Source of the DNA: Strigamia acuminata
Lineage: Eukaryota; Arthropoda; Chilopoda; Geophilomorpha; Linotaeniidae
Assembly: GCA_949358305.1 (NCBI GenBank)
Contig: OX442323.1
Coordinates: 6,200,001 to 6,264,000, forward strand
Direction: 5' to 3'
Length of the DNA: 64,000 nt
The first letter of the stretch is position 1; each line of letters opens with the position of its first letter. The translations under genes were made by a program, and so were the position numbers. The notes beneath the pieces were generated by a model that saw only the letters and a list, made by a program, of their open reading frames with translations, was not told the origin of the DNA and searched no databases. Below are positions 58,768 through 64,000 of the stretch, piece by piece.

Positions 58768-61700
58768 TTAAAAGAATGATTCAAAATCAATTTTCGGATG
58801 CTCGGCACAAGAAACAACACGATTTCTGCAAAATAAATAAACAATTAACTAAATAAAATTAATGTAAACAAAAAATAAAAAAACTTACGTGCTATTCGGT
58901 GCCAAAAAAGCATTCAACTGAACGGAATCCAAACTCAAATTATCGCACATAACACTACCCAAAGTGCGCTTACTCAGCACAGCTCGCTCATCTATTACAC
59001 AAAAAAATAAAAATAAAAAAACCAAACGAACATCCAACATAATAAAAAACCAAACAAATACCAGCAGTGAAGCTCCCAGCTTGATTTCCATGTGTAAAAA
59101 AATGCCTATCGCCAAACAACAAGCGATGAAACTGAATCCCAATGATGCAAGCAAACGTAGGCCCAACAACACCGCCCGCAACCGGCTTCTCCGCAATACC
59201 ACCGACAAATAAATCGATATCGTCGACATTCCTGCAAAACAAACAAAAAAAACCATGTCAAGAGTACTTCTGAGGGCCCCTGACACGCCATATGTAAATT
59301 CCTTACTCGTAGGCTTCTTGGAACGCATCGGCAGCTCTTTTAGAATGTTTAAAAACATCGTTTAATTTCCGAAACGATTTTATCCGAGGAAGTTCGCAAA
59401 ACTCTCTGAAATCGTTGTAACTCGGGATGCCGTGATCGCGTCCCCGTTCGATATTGATGGCTCCCAAATCGAAACCGTCCGACACGTTTGGTTTTTTGTA
59501 AAGGTATTTCGTGACTCCTTCCACCATGAAGTTGTCTGTGGCTTCCGTCCTTTGAGCGGTGCACCCTGCGAGGATCGAGTCCGCGCCTGCTCGGTGTACC
59601 ACTGTGGGATTGTTGTAATTGTCCTTGAGTGCAAATGCGCTTCGGGAATTGCCGAGTTGACCGATGTTGCGAATCATGCTGTGTCCGAATCGAAAAGCAG
59701 CGACCGAGAAGCTGTTAATTATGCCCGGATCAACGTCGGATTTGTAGTTCGTCGCGTTGCCGTCAATTGGGAGTTGGAGCTCAAATTTCTTTATCAAATT
59801 AGGCCCGAGTACAATAGGCAGATATTCATTATATGCGATGTTCTGCAATTCAGCTATGAGAACTCTCCTTTATCAAAAATAAAATTACAAAAAATTGAGT
59901 TCGATTAAATTTAAAATATATATTAAAACTTTAAAAACCTCGTTTCTTGAAAAAGTGTCTCGTCGTCAAAGTGCGGGGCTATTTTATGTAACCTCCGAGC
60001 AATTCGGTTGTGTTCACGCATAAACAACGTGTGGATTGAACTCAAACCAGGTTGTATATTCAATCTCTCATCGCCAGCTCTGAAGCAAAAATTAGTGCCG
60101 GTTCCTTGAGTGGCACAAGAAGCGTCGTTTGGATTAACCGGAAGATTTTCACCATTATTCGACGACTGCAGTAAACCTATTTTTATTTAAATTATTTAAA
60201 TTGTGAGAGTGGATGAACACCGTTCGGGCATGGGAATGCCAAAACAGCGCCAGACACACGACACGTAAGGATGGAAGACACACAAGAGACTGAGCTTAAT
60301 GGTTTATGGCCTTTATTCAGTGTCTAGGGGGTCAGTTCCTGTATCTCTCCCATTGCTACGCTGCATTGCTGCAGCATACTTGCGACCACACGCGGCACAC
60401 ACGTGGTTAGGGTTAACCTGAGTCTGCGGCGTGGTCACGCCGATGTTCATTTGGCCCATGGTGATCGCTCACGGTACTGGGACTGGCGTACCAACCAAGT
60501 CCCTAAGTGTCACCATGATGAACAAGAGTGGGGAGCGGTCAGATGTTGGTCAGAGCCACTCCTGGAGAACTCTGGCTACAAACAGGATGTTGGGCCTTTT
60601 ACAGCCCACTCTTGCACCATGGGTACGAGAGTACCTCTTCCCATTGGTTGTGGGGTTGGTGACCGGATATGACGTCATCCTGGTCACCACCCCTCAACCG
60701 TCAACGCCACCTGGCGGGTGGGGTTGGCTGGGCCATGTGGGAGTGTTGCAGTGGCCGATTATCGGTCACAACATTACTAAACTTGAAATGATTTAATGTA
60801 ATTTCACCTTGTCGAAACGTCCGGAGAACTGAACTCTCAGCATCGCTCGAACCATAAACTGTGGATCCATCAATGAAAGCGGTGATTTCATTGATTTGTT
60901 GGCGGACCCCTGAAAGTAATTAACAAAATCAGTTATTTAAACGGTCGGTTATTTTTAACACGAACCATTTCCGCACGCCCGAACAGATCTTGAAAACTCC
61001 ATGCAACCGATTTGTCGTTGGCTCAAATCCGGGTCGTCTCGCGGTATCATCAGCGGCAAACAGTCCACGGTCTTCCGCTTATTGCAACAGTTGGACAAAT
61101 CTGCATTTTCATTGATAATTTGAACTTTAAACAAAATAAATTTATTTTTAATGACGCACCGGTTCGGACCGGTGTCGAAACTAAGTCGTGAGCCAAGAAT
61201 TGTCCAAATTGTACGGTCATGTAAGTGATTCTTTCGTCTTCTGACGTAATATCCGGTACTGTGGTTGTTCTGACGAATCGGGAAAGCGGCAACGGTCGGC
61301 CATTTGCAGCCACCCGCGGTGTGTTGAAACCTGCGGTTAAATTAAAAACGAAAATATTGAAAACGAGGCCGAAAGTCGAAACGGATGTTAAAATATAATT
61401 TACCGTCGGCGTATTTTGGAGCCAGGAGTCGGTTCTGTTTGTGTACAGCCATTCCCCAACCCGGGTTGATTAGGTTGTTGCAGGAACCGTCCAAGAGTCG
61501 GAATTTCGCGTCCCGGTTGCATTGAAAGCGACGATTTTCGCATAAAACGTTGAAATTGACTCCGAGTTGTGGAGGCGAGCGCTTTACCAATTGATCGCTG
61601 GCTTCCTGTGTCAAATTGTGGCTGGAAAAGGAGGAAAATTAATAAAGAAAAATTAATTAATTAAAAATTGTTTACGTTGATGAAAGAATAGCAACTGCTC

Positions 61701-62136
61701 GTGTGCCGATTGCAACTTGTTTGTGGATCTCCCAAACTTCGTTTTTCAGTTTCTTTTTATGTTTTGAATTGGCTTGGGAATCGGTTTTAAAAATAAAAAA
61801 ATAAATTGGACATGAAATTTATTTGTTTTTTATTATATTCGTCTTACGTACAATCGCACTTGGCCTCGTTTTCGAGTTCTCTTTTTGCAGCGTCCACTGC
61901 GCGGTCAATAATCGAATATTTGATATCTGGAAGATGTTCAGCGGGGAATCCTTCGATCTCTGCCGAACTATACCTCAATTTACATCGACTTAATGCATCG
62001 ATTAACACCACTAAGTAGTAGATCAATGCAAAAAACGACCAGACATTTCTACAATAAATAAAAAAAAATTAAAAATTAAATTAAATACTAGAAATATTTA
62101 AATATAATAATTTTGTTTCGACTTTTTGAATTCCAT
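58768..62136 (-). CDS. Secreted animal haem peroxidase, array copy C
   Basis: Exons 62136-62123, 62048-61852, 61772-61676, 61621-61404, 61330-61160, 61100-60966, 60909-60808, 60176-59939, 59867-59307, 59231-59062, 58991-58889, 58825-58768; 687 aa. Two changes set it apart. The first ATG of A and B is GTG here, so translation starts at the next ATG (MEFKK). The acceptor AG of exon 3 is lost (AAAACC instead of AAAGCT); the nearest in-frame AG (CCCAAG/CC) removes four codons and preserves the frame. The distal site is [14 protein letters not shown] (Ala for the haem-linking Asp) and the Arg site [11 protein letters not shown] (Ile for Glu). The Ca loop ([13 protein letters not shown]) and proximal His (AAFRFGHSM) are kept. 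Intron 7 has a 572-bp LTR-like insertion, and intron 8 is only 71 bp with no minisatellite. No frame break is seen, so it is probably functional. Confidence 0.9.
60202..60773 (-). mobile_element. Solo-LTR-like insertion in intron 7 of peroxidase C
   Basis: A GC-richer 572-bp block absent from the same intron of A and B. On the - strand it starts TGTTGTGACCGATAATCGGC and ends CACTCTCACA, the TG...CA pattern of a long terminal repeat. CTGAATAAAGG lies about 120 bp before its end, where an LTR poly(A) signal would be. No clear target-site duplication was found, and there is no internal retroelement coding sequence. Confidence 0.55.
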
Positions 62137-62259
62137 TTTCAAGTGCACGATAGTTCAATCCGCCTTTGAAATGAATAAATTCGCGATAAATAACTTTCTG
62201 GCAACGTGTGATTTCAAACGTCTGGCTAATTAATTAAAACCTGTGTACACACTACCTGC

Positions 62260-62267
62260 CTTTTATA
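62260..62267 (-). promoter_or_regulatory. TATA box of peroxidase C
   Basis: TATAAAAG followed by GCAGGTAGTGTGTACAC on the - strand, about 124 bp upstream of ATG 62136, matching copy B. Confidence 0.55.
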
Positions 62268-62462
62268 AATTTACGACAGAAAACGCTTCCAAACAAATAC
62301 CAACTTAAATAATTCATTTTATTAAAAAAAAAAACTTTCTAAATTAATTTTTTCTATCTTGGCGAGAAATTGTGCTCTTTTATGAAATAACCTAAAAACG
62401 AACAACTATTTCACCATATACAAATACTATTGGGCATTTTTATTTCTATTGCATACAAGATT

Positions 62463-64000
62463 TTAAAAGAATGTTTCAAAATCAAATTTCGGATGCTCGG
62501 CACAAGAAACAACACGATTTCTACAAAATAAACAAACATAAATAACTCAAAACTACATAATCCACAACAAAAATAACAATTACGTTCTATCAGGTACCAA
62601 AAAAGCCTTCAACTGAACGGAATCCAAACTCAAATTATCGCACATAACACTAGCCAAAGTGCGCTTGCTCAGCATAGCACGCTCATCTATTACAAATAAA
62701 AATAAAAATAAACAAGTAAACATGTGTAATGCAGGGAAGCATTACATATTAGACTTCTAAACCCTGTCCGCGCGTTCGTCTGCTACGATCTGTTGCTAGG
62801 AGACAGGAGGGGGGGGGGGAGGCTCACTGCAATGCACGTTATTCTAATATTCGCAGTAATTTGCTGTTTTCTCCTTTTTAACTATATTTAATTAAAAAAC
62901 AAACCACGCCATCGTTTTCAGCGGCAAATTACATACATGTAGGAAACTTGATTTAAACATTCAAATTGTTCAGTTTTAAAAATCGGTCTTTTTCAAATTT
63001 CCCACTGAATTTGCCACGTGGTTGCCGAATTTTGTTGAACGTAAGGATATTTTTTTTCGACCAAATCAAAAAAAAATATAAACAGGGTCATGCAGATTTG
63101 GATTTCCAATTGATTGGGCTTGGTTCCAGGATTTTTGGACCTCATTTCCATATAGTAAACATCAAAAAACGTATTGCGACGAAGATTTCATGGCTCACGG
63201 GATCCGCCAGGTGGCGCTAGTACAATGTTACAGCGTGCGGTGCGCAGTCGGAAGTAGTATTATTAGACGACTAAAAGAATACTAAATCCTGTTTATTAAT
63301 TCAACCGGAGGTCGGAATATTGCGAAAAAACCCTAGGATACTAATACAGGTACGCTGAATTTATTGCCGTTGTCCGTTTGTCTCCACCTACTATAGATTT
63401 CGAGATATGGATGCGGACAGACGGACGGACGAACGGACGGACAGAATCATTTCATGAGACTTTCTAAACAACAGGTTTAGAAGTCTAAAAACCAAACGAA
63501 CATCCAACATAATAAAAAACTAAACAAATACCAGCAGTGAAGCTCCCAGCTTGATTTCCATGTGTGAAAAAATGCCTATCGCCAAACAACAACCGATGAA
63601 ACTGGATCCCGATGATGCAAGCAAACGTTGGCCCAACAACACCGCCCGCAACCGGCTTCTCCGCAATACCACCGACAAATAAATCGATATCGTCGACATT
63701 CCTGCAAAACAAACAAAAAAAACCATGTCAAGAGCACTTCTGAGGGCCCCCGAGTAATTTTTTCAAGCAATTATAACTAGGAAACGACAAACAGACACGT
63801 CATAACTAAATCCCTTACTCGTAGGCTTCTTGGAATGCATCGGCAGCTCGTTTAGAATGTTTAAAAACATTGTTTAGTTCGCGAAACGATTCTATGCGAG
63901 GAAGTTTGCACAATTCCCTGAAATCGTTGTAACTCGGGATGCCGTGATCGCGTCCTCGTTCGATATTGAAGGATCCCAAGTCGGAACCAAACGGACTGTC
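62463..64000 (-). CDS. Secreted animal haem peroxidase, array copy D (5' part beyond window)
   Basis: Only the last four exons are present: 64000-63819 (exon 9, cut by the window edge), 63701-63532, 62686-62584 and 62520-62463. They encode the C-terminal part of the peroxidase fold: [35 protein letters not shown], then exon 10 nearly identical to copy [19 protein letters not shown] and a final HPKFDFETFF. The catalytic sites lie outside the window. The intron between exons 10 and 11 is about 845 bp instead of about 70 bp because of a transposon insertion. Frames and splice sites are intact. Confidence 0.92.
62748..63487. mobile_element. TIR DNA element in intron 10 of peroxidase D
   Basis: Terminal inverted repeats of about 17 bp, TTAGACTTCTAAACCCTG at the left and CAGGTTTAGAAGTCTAA at the right, bound a block absent from the same intron of A, B and C. 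Inside are a poly-G run (about 62,809), GACGGACGGACGAACGG tetranucleotide repeats (about 63,418) and short unrecognised frames. A small palindrome (TGTAATGC...GCATTACA) lies just outside the left end. The superfamily is unassigned. Confidence 0.6.

Noticed and set aside
60403-60796. Two + strand frames of 89 and 121 codons
   Set aside because: They lie wholly in the LTR-like insertion and match no retroelement protein I recognise.

Overview
The window is AT-rich animal DNA: spliced genes with GT-AG introns, long repeat-filled gaps and animal-only families (SoxE, CD36, animal haem peroxidase). The SoxE, CD36 and peroxidase sequences fit an arthropod best. I cannot name the species.

Layout. 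1-5,000: a four-exon SoxE transcription factor on the + strand. 5,000-32,000: a gene-poor stretch of small DNA transposons (several nested), minisatellites and GC-richer promoter-like islands, with one well-bounded orphan exon on the - strand (28,000-28,271) that resembles a hormone-receptor (HRM) domain of an adhesion-type GPCR. 32,288-50,829: a compact housekeeping block with an unidentified + strand gene, an F-box/LRR gene (-), a 13-exon CD36/SR-B scavenger receptor (-), a CRAL-TRIO lipid-transfer protein (-), PEX3 (-), TIMM8 (-), a RAP1/TERF2IP-like telomere protein (+) and mitochondrial rRNA methyltransferase MRM2 (-). 51,050-64,000: a head-to-tail array of four secreted animal haem peroxidases, all -, three complete and one cut by the window edge.

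All multi-exon models were read by eye from splice signals and phase. Coding lengths are whole codons: SoxE 404 aa, FBXL 471, CD36 496, CRAL-TRIO 223, RAP1 535, MRM2 246, peroxidases 697, 695 and 687.

Points of most interest. The three complete peroxidases keep the catalytic His, Arg and proximal His but lack both acidic residues that esterify haem in mammalian peroxidases. The RAP1-like protein has two Myb repeats where human RAP1 has one. Nearly every gene and gap carries its own AT-rich minisatellite, and the unit lengths cluster at about 10-11, 20-21, 30-32 and 40-41 bp, near multiples of one DNA helical turn. One peroxidase intron holds a different array in two paralogues and none in the third. 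Several nested transposons can be delimited to the base by their inverted repeats and target-site duplications.
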